The notes beneath the pieces were generated by a model. It worked only from the letters and a program-made list of their open reading frames with translations, ran no database searches and was not told the DNA's origin. From assembly GCF_021129235.1 (NCBI RefSeq), contig NZ_JAJOMA010000018.1, positions 100,914 through 164,913 of the forward strand: 64,000 nt of DNA, given 5' to 3'. Below are positions 17,057 to 26,459 of this stretch, piece by piece. The stretch's first letter is position 1, and each line of letters starts with the position of its first letter. A program made the translations under genes and the position numbers. This DNA comes from Kineosporia mesophila. GTDB lineage: Bacteria; Actinomycetota; Actinomycetes; Actinomycetales; Kineosporiaceae.

Positions 17057-20000
17057 ATGAGCACACAAACCTGGGACCGGGCTGTACGCGAGCTGCGGGT
17101 TGACCTGAACGACGTGTCCCTGAGTGACGCCCGCCGGATCGGCCGTCAGCTCGATTCCGTGCTGCACTCACGCCGCCGCAGCGACGACGAGAAGACGGCC
17201 GAACTGGCCCGGATCGAACGGGAGATCGGCACGGCGCGGGCGAAGGTTGAGACCCGCCGCGCCGCCGTGCCCACGATCACCTATCCGGAGCAGCTGCCGG
17301 TCAGTCAGCGTCGTGACGACCTGATGAAGGCGATCGCCGAGAACCAGGTCGTGATCGTCGCGGGCGAAACCGGTTCGGGCAAGACCACCCAGCTGCCGAA
17401 GATCTGCCTGGAACTGGGCCGCGGCGTGCGCGGGCTGATCGGGCACACCCAGCCCCGGCGCCTGGCCGCCCGTTCGGTGGCCGAGCGCATCGCCGAGGAG
17501 GTCGGCTCCGAGCTCGGCGAAACCATCGGCTATACAGTGCGTTTCACCGACCAGGCGAGCGACTCGACCCTGGTCCGGCTGATGACCGACGGCATCCTGC
17601 TGGCCGAGATCCAGCGCGACCGGCTGCTGTCCCGCTACGACACGATCATCATCGACGAGGCGCACGAGCGCAGTCTGAACATCGACTTCCTGCTCGGTTA
17701 CCTCAAGCAACTGCTCCCCCGCCGCCCCGACCTGAAAATCATCATCACCTCGGCCACGATCGACCCGCAGGCGTTCTCCCGGCACTTCGCCGACGCGCCG
17801 ATCGTCGAGGTCTCGGGCCGTACCTACCCGGTCGAGGTGCGCTACCGGCCCCTGGTGCTGGTCGAGGAGACCGACGAAGAGGGCATCGTCAGCGAGATCA
17901 CCCGCGACCCGATCGAGGCCGTGATCGAGGCGGTCGACGAGCTCGAGGCGCAGGGACCGGGCGACGTCCTGGTCTTCTTCAGCGGCGAGCGCGAGATCCG
18001 CGACGCCGCCGAGGCTCTCAACCGGCACGTGGGCGCGCACACCGAAGTGGTGCCGCTGTACGCCCGCCTCAGCGCGGCCGAGCAGCACAAGGTCTTCTCC
18101 CCGCACAGCGGCCGGCGCATCGTGCTGGCCACGAACGTCGCCGAGACCTCGCTCACCGTGCCGGGAATCCGCTACGTGATCGACCCCGGCACGGCGCGCA
18201 TCAGCCGCTACAGCTTCCGCACCAAGGTGCAGCGGCTGCCGATCGAGCCGGTCTCGCAGGCCTCGGCCAACCAGCGCAAAGGCCGCTGCGGACGGCTCTC
18301 CGACGGCATCTGCATCCGCCTCTACAGCGAGGACGACTTCGAGAACCGGCCCCCGTTCACCGATCCCGAGATCCTGCGCACCAACCTGGCGGCGGTCATC
18401 CTGCAGATGACGTCGCTGAACCTCGGCGAGGTGGAGAAGTTCCCCTTCCTCGACCCGCCCGACCCGCGCCAGATCAAAGACGGTGTGGCGCTGCTGCACG
18501 AGCTCGGGGCGATCGACCCGGCCGAGACCGACGCGCGCAAGCGCCTCACCGGCATGGGCCGCACCCTGGCCCAGCTGCCGGTCGACCCGCGCCTGGCCCG
18601 CATGCTCGTCGAGGCCGACCGGAACGGCTGCCTGGGCGACGTTCTCGTCATCGTGGCAGCGCTGTCGATCCAGGACCCGCGCGAGCGGCCGAGCGACCAA
18701 CAGGCCCAGGCCGACCAGTCGCACGCCCGCTTCAAAGACCCGCGCTCGGACTTCCTGGCCTACATCAACCTCTGGAACTACGTCGTCGGCAAGCAGAAGG
18801 AGTACGGCTCCGGGCGCTTTCGCCGGATGTGCCGCGACGAGTTCCTGCACGGCCAGCGCATCCGCGAGTGGCAGGACCTGCACGGTCAGCTGCGCCAGGT
18901 GCTGCGCAGCGCCGGGATCCGGGTGGCGGGTGGACGCGCGACGTCCAGTTTCGATCCCGACGCGGCCGATGTGGAGGAGATCGAGGACGCGTTGGAGCCC
19001 GTCGACGACGGGACGGCCGAGAAGGTGCATCTCTCCCTGCTGTCCGGTCTGCTCTCGCAGGTCGGCCTGAAGGAGGGTGAGACCCGGGAGTACCTGGGCG
19101 CCCGAAGCGCGAAGTTCGCGATCCAGCCCGGTTCGGCCCTGGTGCGCAGTACTCCCCGCTGGGTGATGGTGGGCGAGCTGGTGGAGACCACCCGGCTCTG
19201 GGGCCGCACCGCCGCGCGCATCGACCCGCTGTGGATCGAGCGGCTGGGCGGGCACCTGGTCAGGCGGCACTACAGCGAGCCGCGCTGGGAACGGAAGCGC
19301 GGCTCCGCCGTGGCGACGGAACGTGTGACGCTGTACGGCATTCCGGTGGTCACGGGCCGCACGGTGGGCTACGGCCGGATCGACCCGGAGGTCTCGCGCG
19401 AGCTGTTCGTCCGGCACGCCCTGGTCGAGGGCGACTGGCGCACCCAGCACGAGTTCTTCCACGAGAACCGCAAGCTGCTGGGTGATGTCGAGTCGCTGGA
19501 GGACAAGGTCCGGCGCCGCGACATCGTGGTGGACGACCAGGCCCTGTTCGACTTCTACGACGAGCGCATCCCCGCCGACGTGGTGTCGGTGGCGCACTTC
19601 GACTCGTGGTGGAAGAAGGCCCGCCGCGACCGGCCGGACCAGCTGAGCTTCTGGACCTCCATGCTCTTCGCCCCCGAGGCCCCCCAGGTCGCGGCCGAGG
19701 ACTACCCGGCCGCCTGGCGGGCCGCCGGGCTGGACCTGAAGGTGACCTACCAGTTCGAGCCGGGCACGGCCGCCGACGGCGTGACCGTGCACCTGCCCCT
19801 GGCCGCGCTGAACCAGGTGCGCGAGCAGGACTTCGAGTGGCAGATCCCGGGCCTGCGCACGGAACTGGTCACCGAGCTGATCCGCTCACTGCCCAAGCCG
19901 ATCCGCAAGGGCCTGAGCCCGGCCCCCGACCGGGCCAAGGGGGTGCTGGATCGGCTGGCCGACACCGAACCCGGCTCCGAGCCGCTGTTCCCGGCGCTGG

Positions 20001-21067
20001 AGGACGAGCTGTACGAGCTGACCGGGGTCGACATCCCGGAGGGCTCGTGGGACCTGACCAAGGTGCCCGACCACCTGCTGGTGACGTTCCGGGTGCACGA
20101 CGAGAAGGGCGCGCGCCTGGCCGAGGGCAAGAGCCTGGCGAAGCTGCGGGAGAAGCTCCGGCCGAAGCTGCGTCAGGAGATCTCCTCCGCCGTCGCCCAG
20201 GTCGAGGCGAAGAACCTGAAGACCTTTCCGGAGAAGGCCGTTCCGCGCAGCGTGGAGCACCGGGTCGCGGGTCTCACCGTGCAGGGCCACCCGGCGCTGG
20301 TCGACCGGGGCGACCACGTCGACGTGAAGGTGCTGGAGACCCCGGAGGAACAGCGCCGGGCGATGAAGGCGGGCACCCGGCGGCTGCTCCTGCTGAACAT
20401 GGCCTCGCCGGCCAAGAGTGTGCTCGCCCGCCTCAGCAACCGGCAGAAGCTGGCGCTGGCCCAGGCCCCGCACAAGACGCCGTCCGACCTGTTCGACGAC
20501 TGCCTGGGGGCGGCCGTCGACCATCTCGTCGACCTGTGCGGCGGACCGGCCTGGGACAAGCCGGCTTTCGAGTCGCTCCTGCTCCTGGTCCGGCAGGATG
20601 TCCACCCGACCGTGACCGACGCACTGGCCACGACGTCCACCGTTCTGGGTCTGGCCCGGGAGATCGAGCTGGAGCTGAAGACCACGTCGAGCCCGGCCCT
20701 GCTGCCCGGCCTGACCGATCTGCGGTCGCAGCTGGCGGCGCTGGTGTTCCCGGGCTTCGTGACCGCGACCGGTGCGACCAAGCTGCCCGACCTCGTCCGT
20801 TATCTCCAGGCGATGCAGCGCCGGCTGGAGAAACTTCCCGAGCGCTACCAGCGCGACCGGGGCCTGCAGGAACAGGTTCTGGCCCTGCGGGCCGAGTTCC
20901 AGGCGGCCGTGGCGAAACTGCCGGCTCCCCGGCGGCACAGCGACGACGTGATCGGGGTCCGCTGGATGCTCGAGGAACTACGCGTCAGCCTCTTCGGCTC
21001 CGGCCTGAAAACCGCCTACCCGGTGTCGGAGCAGCGGGTGCGCAAGGCGATCAGCGACCTGCGGTGA
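17057..21067 (+). CDS. hrpA: ATP-dependent RNA helicase HrpA
   Basis: DEAH-box RNA helicase of 1,336 residues, the usual HrpA size of about 1,300. Walker A is GETGSGKTT (about 103-111). It is followed by TQPRRLAARSVAERIAEE, the DEAH box in IIIDEAHERSLN, SATID, and motif VI QRKGRCGR. The helicase-associated and OB-fold DUF3418-like C-terminal region follows. HrpA acts on mRNA or ribosome-linked structures. ATG 17057 is the first start matching family homology; the frame extends upstream to 16514 across the divergent Rieske gene but that part is a shadow. Confidence 0.93.
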   Translation: MSTQTWDRAVRELRVDLNDVSLSDARRIGRQLDSVLHSRRRSDDEKTAELARIEREIGTARAKVETRRAAVPTITYPEQLPVSQRRDDLMKAIAENQVVIVAGETGSGKTTQLPKICLELGRGVRGLIGHTQPRRLAARSVAERIAEEVGSELGETIGYTVRFTDQASDSTLVRLMTDGILLAEIQRDRLLSRYDTIIIDEAHERSLNIDFLLGYLKQLLPRRPDLKIIITSATIDPQAFSRHFADAPIVEVSGRTYPVEVRYRPLVLVEETDEEGIVSEITRDPIEAVIEAVDELEAQGPGDVLVFFSGEREIRDAAEALNRHVGAHTEVVPLYARLSAAEQHKVFSPHSGRRIVLATNVAETSLTVPGIRYVIDPGTARISRYSFRTKVQRLPIEPVSQASANQRKGRCGRLSDGICIRLYSEDDFENRPPFTDPEILRTNLAAVILQMTSLNLGEVEKFPFLDPPDPRQIKDGVALLHELGAIDPAETDARKRLTGMGRTLAQLPVDPRLARMLVEADRNGCLGDVLVIVAALSIQDPRERPSDQQAQADQSHARFKDPRSDFLAYINLWNYVVGKQKEYGSGRFRRMCRDEFLHGQRIREWQDLHGQLRQVLRSAGIRVAGGRATSSFDPDAADVEEIEDALEPVDDGTAEKVHLSLLSGLLSQVGLKEGETREYLGARSAKFAIQPGSALVRSTPRWVMVGELVETTRLWGRTAARIDPLWIERLGGHLVRRHYSEPRWERKRGSAVATERVTLYGIPVVTGRTVGYGRIDPEVSRELFVRHALVEGDWRTQHEFFHENRKLLGDVESLEDKVRRRDIVVDDQALFDFYDERIPADVVSVAHFDSWWKKARRDRPDQLSFWTSMLFAPEAPQVAAEDYPAAWRAAGLDLKVTYQFEPGTAADGVTVHLPLAALNQVREQDFEWQIPGLRTELVTELIRSLPKPIRKGLSPAPDRAKGVLDRLADTEPGSEPLFPALEDELYELTGVDIPEGSWDLTKVPDHLLVTFRVHDEKGARLAEGKSLAKLREKLRPKLRQEISSAVAQVEAKNLKTFPEKAVPRSVEHRVAGLTVQGHPALVDRGDHVDVKVLETPEEQRRAMKAGTRRLLLLNMASPAKSVLARLSNRQKLALAQAPHKTPSDLFDDCLGAAVDHLVDLCGGPAWDKPAFESLLLLVRQDVHPTVTDALATTSTVLGLAREIELELKTTSSPALLPGLTDLRSQLAALVFPGFVTATGATKLPDLVRYLQAMQRRLEKLPERYQRDRGLQEQVLALRAEFQAAVAKLPAPRRHSDDVIGVRWMLEELRVSLFGSGLKTAYPVSEQRVRKAISDLR

Positions 21068-21079
21068 ACCACCCTGTTC

Positions 21080-21571
21080 TCACTCGCCGCCGGGCGGGGG
21101 CGGTACCAGCGTGCCGTCCGGGTCGATCTTGGCCAGGATCGCCGAGGAGATCTCGTTGAGCTGCTGCACCTGCTCGGCGGTGAGAGCGTCGAACACGAAG
21201 CGGCGCACCGCCCCGACGTGGCCCGGGGCGAACTCGGAGATGGCGTTCATGCCGTCGTCGGTCATCTGGGCCACCTGGCCGCGACCGTCTTCGGCGGCCC
21301 GGGCCCTCTGCACGTAGCCGCGGTTCTCCAGCCGGCTGATGGTGTGCGAGAGCCGGCTGGGCGAACTGCTGGAGCGGGCGGCCAGCTCACTCATCCGCAG
21401 GGCCCGGTCGGGCGCCTCGGAGAGCATGGCCAGCGCGAAGTAGGCGAAGTGGGTGAGCTGCGCGTCGTGCTGCAGCTGGGCATCGAGGGAGGCCGGTAGC
21501 AGGGTGAAGACCGCGGCGAACTTCCGCCAGGCCTTCTGTTCCTCTTCGCTCAGCCACTGCGGTTCACTCAC
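21080..21571 (-). CDS. MarR family transcriptional regulator
   Basis: Winged-helix regulator of 163 residues. The DNA-binding part contains LRMSELAARSSSSPSRLSHTISRLENRGYVQR and the wing RAAEDGRGQVAQMTDDG. Helices at both ends form the dimer interface. It closely follows the usual actinobacterial MarR layout with no extra domain. It is convergent with hrpA, whose stop is 12 bp away, and divergent from the exonuclease gene, which might be a target. The ligand is unknown. Confidence 0.9.
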   Translation of the reverse strand: MSEPQWLSEEEQKAWRKFAAVFTLLPASLDAQLQHDAQLTHFAYFALAMLSEAPDRALRMSELAARSSSSPSRLSHTISRLENRGYVQRARAAEDGRGQVAQMTDDGMNAISEFAPGHVGAVRRFVFDALTAEQVQQLNEISSAILAKIDPDGTLVPPPPGGE

Positions 21572-21741
21572 CGGGACACCTTATCCAGGGTTTTTGCCCC
21601 GTGACCCCGTGGGACGCTCCGGCCGTTTCCCCCAGCAACAAGTGGCATGACTCACAACGCTGTGCACACGGTCGAACACTCGTTCGAGATTTTGCCCGGT
21701 GATGCGTGCGCGGACCGGATCCAGGCGGCATCCTGGAACGC

Positions 21742-22809
21742 GTGCCCGTACCCCTGCTGCTGGCTGTCGACGGCAACAGCCTCCTGCACCGCGCTCACCA
21801 CGCGATGTCGCAGGGGGATCTGCGCGATGCCGACGGCGCGCCGATCTGGGCGCTGAAGGGTCTCATCAGTTTCCTGGCCACCGCCTCGGCCCGGCTGCGA
21901 CCCGATGCGCTGGTGGTCGGCTTCGACTGCGCGGCCGGTGAGTCGGTGCGGCGCGGGGACTACGACGGGTACAAGGCGCACCGCCCGGAGAAATCCGAAG
22001 ACCTCTGTCTCCAGCTCGACGCCGCCCCCGGTTTCCTGGCCGCCGCCGGCGTCACCGTGGTGGTGCCGAAGGGCTACGAGGCGGACGACGTGATGGCCTC
22101 CTCGGCCCGGGCCGCCCGCAAGCACGGCTGGCAGGCCACCGTGGTGACCAGCGACCGCGACATGTTCGCCCTGGTCGACCAGAACACCTCGGTGCTGCGG
22201 GTGATGAACGGGGGCATCGACGGCTCCCCGCTGATCGACCCGCAAGGGCTGCAGGCGCAGTACGGCGTGCGGCCCGACCAGTACAAGGACTTCGCCGCCC
22301 TGCGGGGAGACGCCTCCGACAACCTGCCCGGCGCCTTCGGCGTCGGCCCCAAGCGCGCCGCGAAGCTGCTCGCCGAGTTCGACACGGTCGAGAGGGTCTA
22401 CGAGATCCTCGACGAGGGGCGTGAGGACGAGGTGGCCACCCTGATCGGGCCGGCCGCCACGGCCGCGCTGGCCGGCGAGGAGGCCCGGGCCAACGTCGCC
22501 CGCAACCAGCACCTGATGGAGCTGCGGCGCGACCTGCGTCTGCCGAAGATCGCCACGATGGCCCTGCCGCTCGATCAGGACCGCCTTCAGGGCACGCTGC
22601 GCGCCCGCGACATCCGGCTCGGTGGTTCGTTGTGGTCGCTCACCGGCGGCGAGCCGCCGTCCTGGTACGGCGAGCGCGTCTACGGCCAGGGCCCGCGCCG
22701 GCCGGCCGCGCCTCCCGACCGGGTGATCACCCTGCCGCGCCCCCTGGGCAACCGGGCGTCCCGGAAAGCCGCGGCCCTGGCCGACGCCGGGCAGATGTCG
22801 CTGTTCTAG
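21742..22809 (+). CDS. 5'-3' exonuclease (Pol I N-terminal/FEN type)
   Basis: Stand-alone 5' flap exonuclease of about 355 residues. Metal-binding acidic residues sit in LLAVDGNSLLHRA, VVGFDCA, KGYEADDVMAS and VTSDRDMFALVD. The helix-hairpin-helix DNA-binding region is ALRGDASDNLPGAFGVGPKRAAKLL. In Mycobacterium such proteins (FenA type) process flaps and Okazaki fragments. GTG 21742 fits the family start; GTG 21706 is an alternative. It ends with QMSLF, which resembles a beta-clamp-binding QxxLF motif, so sliding-clamp binding is plausible. Confidence 0.88.
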   Translation: MPVPLLLAVDGNSLLHRAHHAMSQGDLRDADGAPIWALKGLISFLATASARLRPDALVVGFDCAAGESVRRGDYDGYKAHRPEKSEDLCLQLDAAPGFLAAAGVTVVVPKGYEADDVMASSARAARKHGWQATVVTSDRDMFALVDQNTSVLRVMNGGIDGSPLIDPQGLQAQYGVRPDQYKDFAALRGDASDNLPGAFGVGPKRAAKLLAEFDTVERVYEILDEGREDEVATLIGPAATAALAGEEARANVARNQHLMELRRDLRLPKIATMALPLDQDRLQGTLRARDIRLGGSLWSLTGGEPPSWYGERVYGQGPRRPAAPPDRVITLPRPLGNRASRKAAALADAGQMSLF

Positions 22810-22814
22810 CGGTC

Positions 22815-23046
22815 CCACCGCGGCGCAGGACAGGGTCTCCCGGGCGCCGGTACACGCCAGCAGGGCGAAGGCCTGCCCGGCGGTGGCGATCAGCAGGACA
22901 CGCCGGGCGCCGAACCGGTCACACGCCCGTCCGGCCCCGAAAGACCCTGCGACACCGATTGCTCCGGCGATCGTCAGCCCCAGGCCGACCGTGGTGGCGG
23001 GCAGCCCGGATGTTCGACGGCCCTTCCCCCACGCCGGGCTGCTCAC
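22815..23046 (-). pseudogene. MFS transporter remnant
   Basis: On the minus strand one frame encodes LPATTVGLGLTIAGAIGVAG, then the MFS motif A-like GRACDRFGARRVLL and a further hydrophobic helix ending ACTGARETL. This is the TM2-TM3 region of a major facilitator transporter, about 75 residues. The N-terminal helix is missing or out of frame and everything after TM3 is gone; the frame runs into the antisense of the exonuclease gene. It is most likely a decayed gene cut at about 22815. The remaining gap to the GntR gene at 23177 holds nothing I can assign. Confidence 0.6.
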
Positions 23047-23176
23047 CTCCGACCGGTCCGGCCGGTCGGTGCTCTACCGGCAGTCCGGCCTGGGCGAGGC
23101 CCCGGTGACCCGCCCGGGCACCGATGACCGGCGTCCTGGGGTGCAAAAGCCCTGTTCACCCCGATACCGTGCGCGG

Positions 23177-23899
23177 ATGAGCCACGGACGGCGTTCAGCA
23201 CTGCTCGACCAGCTCGAGCCACGCCGCACCGGCAGCCCGCAGCAGGCGATCCTCGACGAGCTGCGGCGCGTGATCCTCGACGGCGGGGTGCCGCCCGGCA
23301 CCCCGATCCCCCTCGCCGAGGTGGCGGCGCTGTTCGGGGTCAGCCCGATCCCGGTGCGCGAGGCCCTGAAGACGCTGGTGGGCGAGAATCTGGTGGCGCA
23401 CCGGCCGAACGCCGGGTACGTGGTGGCGCAGCTGACCCGCCGCGAGCTGGCCGAGATCTACCTGGTGCGTGGAGTGTTGGAGTCCGCGGCCCTGCGGGCG
23501 GCGATCGAGACGGCGACACAGGACGATGTGGTCGCCGCCCGTGAGGCCCATGCGGCTCTCGAGGCGCTCCAGACCGACTGGGATCCGCGCAGTTATCACC
23601 GGGAGAGCCGGCACTTCCATCTGGCGCTGATCATGCCCTGCCGGATGCAGCGCCTGCTGCGGATGTTCGAGTCGGCGTGGAACGTGACCGAGCCGTTCCA
23701 GCCGATGCGCTGGCTGGAACCCTCCGCCCGCGAGCACCTGCACGGGGAACACACGGCGATGCTGGAGGCATTCGTCGCCCGCGACGGTGACGTGCTGCTC
23801 GACGTCGCCGCGCGGCACCACCAGCGTCTGGAGTCGGTGATCGCCGTGCTCCCCGAGCGGGCGGGACTGCTGGCCGACCCCGGCGGGGAAGATATATGA
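23177..23899 (+). CDS. GntR family regulator, FCD (FadR) subgroup
   Basis: Regulator of 240 residues. An N-terminal winged helix (ILDELRRVILDGGVPPGTPIPLAEVAALFGVSPIPVREALKTLVGENLVAHRPNAG in pieces) is followed by an all-helical FCD domain with metal-type His residues in SRHFHLALI, GEHTAML and AARHHQRL. FCD regulators sense small carboxylates and usually control adjacent catabolic genes. The permease gene begins 79 bp downstream on the same strand, so this is probably the local regulator of nucleobase or hydantoin uptake. Confidence 0.92.
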   Translation: MSHGRRSALLDQLEPRRTGSPQQAILDELRRVILDGGVPPGTPIPLAEVAALFGVSPIPVREALKTLVGENLVAHRPNAGYVVAQLTRRELAEIYLVRGVLESAALRAAIETATQDDVVAAREAHAALEALQTDWDPRSYHRESRHFHLALIMPCRMQRLLRMFESAWNVTEPFQPMRWLEPSAREHLHGEHTAMLEAFVARDGDVLLDVAARHHQRLESVIAVLPERAGLLADPGGEDI

Positions 23900-23978
23900 A
23901 CTGCGTCATCGGCCAGCAACAATCCGCACCTAGCGTCATGAGGGCCCCTTCACCCCTGATGCCCGCCGGGAGCAGTCG

Positions 23979-25484
23979 ATGGCCGAAGACCTCTCAGTCC
24001 ACCTGACCCCCGATCACCCGGCCGGTGTGCCGCTGATCAAGGAGGGCTACGACCCCCGCCTCACCAACCAGGACCTCGCGCCGCTGGCCGAGCAGAAATG
24101 GGGCACGTACAACATTTTCGCGTTCTGGATGTCCGACGTGCACAGCGTCGGCGGCTACGTGACCGCGGGAAGTCTCTTCGCGCTCGGCCTGACCTCCTGG
24201 CAGGTGCTCATCTCGCTGGTCGTCGGCATCGTCATCGTCCAGTTCTTCTGCAATCTGGTGGCGAAACCCAGCCAGGTTTCCGGTGTTCCGTACCCGGTGA
24301 TCTGCCGCGCGCCGTTCGGCGTGAAGGGCGCGAACATCCCGGCCATCATCCGGGGCTCGATCGCGGTGGCCTGGTACGGCATCCAGACCTACCTGGCCTC
24401 GGCCGCGCTCGACGTGGTGATGGTGCGCCTGTTCGACGGCCTCGCGCCCTACGCCGACGCCTCGCGACACGGGTTCCTCGGGCTCTCCACCCTCGGCTGG
24501 GGCACGTACGCCCTGCTCTGGGTGCTTCAGGCGGGTGTGTTCTGGATGGGCATGGAGAGCATCCGCCGGTTCATCGACTTCTGCGGACCGGCCGTCTACG
24601 TGGTGATGTTCGCGCTCTGCGGCTACCTGCTGTGGAAATCGGAATGGCATGTGGCGCTAAACCTGTCGTCGGAGAACCGGTCTGGCTGGCAGGTGGTCAC
24701 CACCATGCTCTCGGCGATCGCCCTGGTGGTCTCGTACTTCTCCGGCCCGATGCTGAACTTCGGTGACTTCTCCCGCTACGGGCGCAGTTTCGACGCGGTC
24801 AAGCGTGGCAACCTCCTCGGTCTGCCGGTGAACTTCCTGGTCTTCTCCATCCTCACCGTGGTCACCGCGGCCGCCACCCTGCCGGTGTTCGGCGAGCTGA
24901 TCACCGACCCGGTCGAGACGGTCTCGCGCATCGACAACACCTTCGCCATCGTGCTCGGCGCGCTGACCTTCACCACCGCCACGATCGGCATCAACATCGT
25001 CGCGAACTTCATCTCACCCGCCTTCGACTTCTCGAACGTCAGCCCGCAGCGGATCAGCTGGCGGATGGGCGGCATGATCGCGGCGGTCGGCTCGGTCATC
25101 CTGACCCCGTGGAACTGGTACGACAACGACGACGCCATCCACTACACGCTGGGTGTGCTCGGCGCCCTGATCGGCCCACTGTTCGGCGTGCTCATCGCCG
25201 ACTACTACCTGCTGCGCAACCAGCGGGTGGTGGTGGACGACCTGTTCACCCTGTCGGAGAGCGGGCGGTACTGGTACTCGGGCGGCTACAACCCCGACGC
25301 GGTGATCGCCACGGCCCTGGCCGGTGTCTTCTCGATCGCCTCGGTGATCATTCCCCAATTGATGGACGCGGGTCTCTGGGTGAGCGACTACAGCTGGTTC
25401 ATCGGGTGCGGCATCGGTTTCGTGGCCTACTACGTCATCGCCGGGCGCCTGAACTCAGCCACCCGGCGGGCCCTGCGCGCATGA
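23979..25484 (+). CDS. NCS1 family nucleobase/hydantoin permease
   Basis: Cation symporter of 501 residues with about 12 membrane helices, of the NCS1 family (Mhp1, allantoin and cytosine permeases). Family marks are NQDLAPLAEQKWGTYNIFAFWMSDVHS in pieces near the N-terminus, KPSQVSGVPYPVICRAPFG and FGDFSRYG. Hydantoin or allantoin is the most likely substrate because the next gene is a hydantoin racemase, translationally coupled through ATGA. No hydantoinase or carbamoylase gene is present in the neighbourhood. Confidence 0.92.
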   Translation: MAEDLSVHLTPDHPAGVPLIKEGYDPRLTNQDLAPLAEQKWGTYNIFAFWMSDVHSVGGYVTAGSLFALGLTSWQVLISLVVGIVIVQFFCNLVAKPSQVSGVPYPVICRAPFGVKGANIPAIIRGSIAVAWYGIQTYLASAALDVVMVRLFDGLAPYADASRHGFLGLSTLGWGTYALLWVLQAGVFWMGMESIRRFIDFCGPAVYVVMFALCGYLLWKSEWHVALNLSSENRSGWQVVTTMLSAIALVVSYFSGPMLNFGDFSRYGRSFDAVKRGNLLGLPVNFLVFSILTVVTAAATLPVFGELITDPVETVSRIDNTFAIVLGALTFTTATIGINIVANFISPAFDFSNVSPQRISWRMGGMIAAVGSVILTPWNWYDNDDAIHYTLGVLGALIGPLFGVLIADYYLLRNQRVVVDDLFTLSESGRYWYSGGYNPDAVIATALAGVFSIASVIIPQLMDAGLWVSDYSWFIGCGIGFVAYYVIAGRLNSATRRALRA

Positions 25485-26221
25485 TCCTGCGGGTGGTCAA
25501 CCCGAACACCACCGCCTCGATGACCGGCCTGATCGGGAGGGCCGCCCGCGCGGCGGCCTCGCCCGGCACGGTCGTCGAGGCGGTGAACCCGGCGACCGGG
25601 CCGGTGTCGATCGAGAGTCACTACGACGAGGCCCTGGCCGTGCCCGGGCTGCTGGCCGAGATCGCCCGCGGCGAGGCCGACGGTTACGTGGTGGCCTGTT
25701 TCGGTGATCCCGGCCTGGACGCGGCCCGGGAACTGGCCCGGGGACCGGTGATCGGGATCGCCGAGGCCGCCATGCACGCGGCCTCGTTCCTGGGGCGGGG
25801 CTTCAGCGTGGTCACCACCCTGGCCCGCACCACCGGCCGGGCCTGGGACCTGGCCCGGGCCTACGGTTTCGGCGAGCGCTGCCGGGGCGTGCACAGCTGC
25901 GAGATCCCGGTGCTGGAGCTGGAGACCGATCCGGCCGCCCGCTCGGTGATCACCCAGAAGTGCCGGCGGGCGCTGGAGACCGACGGGTCCGACGCGATCG
26001 TGCTGGGGTGTGCCGGGATGGCCGATCTGTGCGCGGAGATCTCGGCGGTGATCGGGGCACCGGTGGTGGACGGGGTCGCGGCGGCGACGGTGTTCACCGA
26101 GTCCCTGGTGCGGCTGGGACTCAGCACGGGCAAGCACGGCGAGTTCGCGCGTCCACCGGCGAAGCCCTACACCGGCCTCCTCAGCCCCTGGAGCGTCGCC
26201 CGGTCAAGCGCTCGTTCGTGA
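25481..26221 (+). CDS. hyuE: Asp/Glu/hydantoin racemase family protein
   Basis: Racemase of about 246 residues, cofactor-independent two-cysteine type. Motifs: VVNPNTTASMT near the start, the first catalytic-region Cys in VVACFGDPGLDAARE, and the second in IVLGCAGMADL. In hydantoin utilisation it interconverts D- and L-5-substituted hydantoins. ATG 25481 overlaps the permease stop. The longer frame from 25109 is a shadow over the permease gene. The 3' end runs straight into an enzyme remnant (26203-26364), which may mean that downstream pathway genes were lost. Confidence 0.88.
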   Translation: MILRVVNPNTTASMTGLIGRAARAAASPGTVVEAVNPATGPVSIESHYDEALAVPGLLAEIARGEADGYVVACFGDPGLDAARELARGPVIGIAEAAMHAASFLGRGFSVVTTLARTTGRAWDLARAYGFGERCRGVHSCEIPVLELETDPAARSVITQKCRRALETDGSDAIVLGCAGMADLCAEISAVIGAPVVDGVAAATVFTESLVRLGLSTGKHGEFARPPAKPYTGLLSPWSVARSSARS

Positions 26222-26364
26222 TCAGCTTCGGGCGGGCCTTCATCGCCAACCCCGACCGGGTGGAGCGGCTGCGCACCGGACTGCCACTGGCGACGGCCGA
26301 CGAGGAGACCTCTTACACAGGCGGCGACCAGGGTTACCTGACCTACCCGGGGCATGCCTACTGA
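26203..26364 (+). pseudogene. Old Yellow Enzyme family remnant (C-terminus)
   Basis: About 53 residues ending at 26364 match the C-terminal signature of OYE-type ene-reductases: SFGRAFIANPDRVERLR, then GLPL, and TSYTGGDQGYLTYPG, which corresponds to the usual FYGGG-x-GYTDYP ending. The other roughly 300 residues of the barrel, including the flavin and active-site residues, are absent, and no start codon is available. The frame overlaps the end of the racemase gene. This is a clear gene stub left by a deletion. Confidence 0.82.
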
Positions 26365-26459
26365 CGCGGTTGCGCGGGCTTCACCCGAATTGACGCGCTC
26401 ACCCGATCCTCCACACTGGGTTCCGGCCGGAATCACGATCCAGGAGGACGACGCTTCAC

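Noticed and set aside
17168..19792. Long minus-strand open frame (874 codons) opposite hrpA
   Set aside because: A shadow of a GC-rich gene: the composition is Arg/Gly/His/Leu with no family motif, and it lies wholly inside a well-supported helicase gene. Similar long antisense frames at 9557-11050 and 285-1217 were rejected for the same reason.
25109..25480. Longer N-terminus for the hydantoin racemase
   Set aside because: The frame continues upstream but is antisense-free shadow over the permease gene; the family starts at ILRVVNPNT, matching ATG 25481.
22810..26400. Genomic island or prophage
   Set aside because: There are gene remnants, but no integrase, transposase, tRNA junction or direct repeats; base composition looks like the rest.
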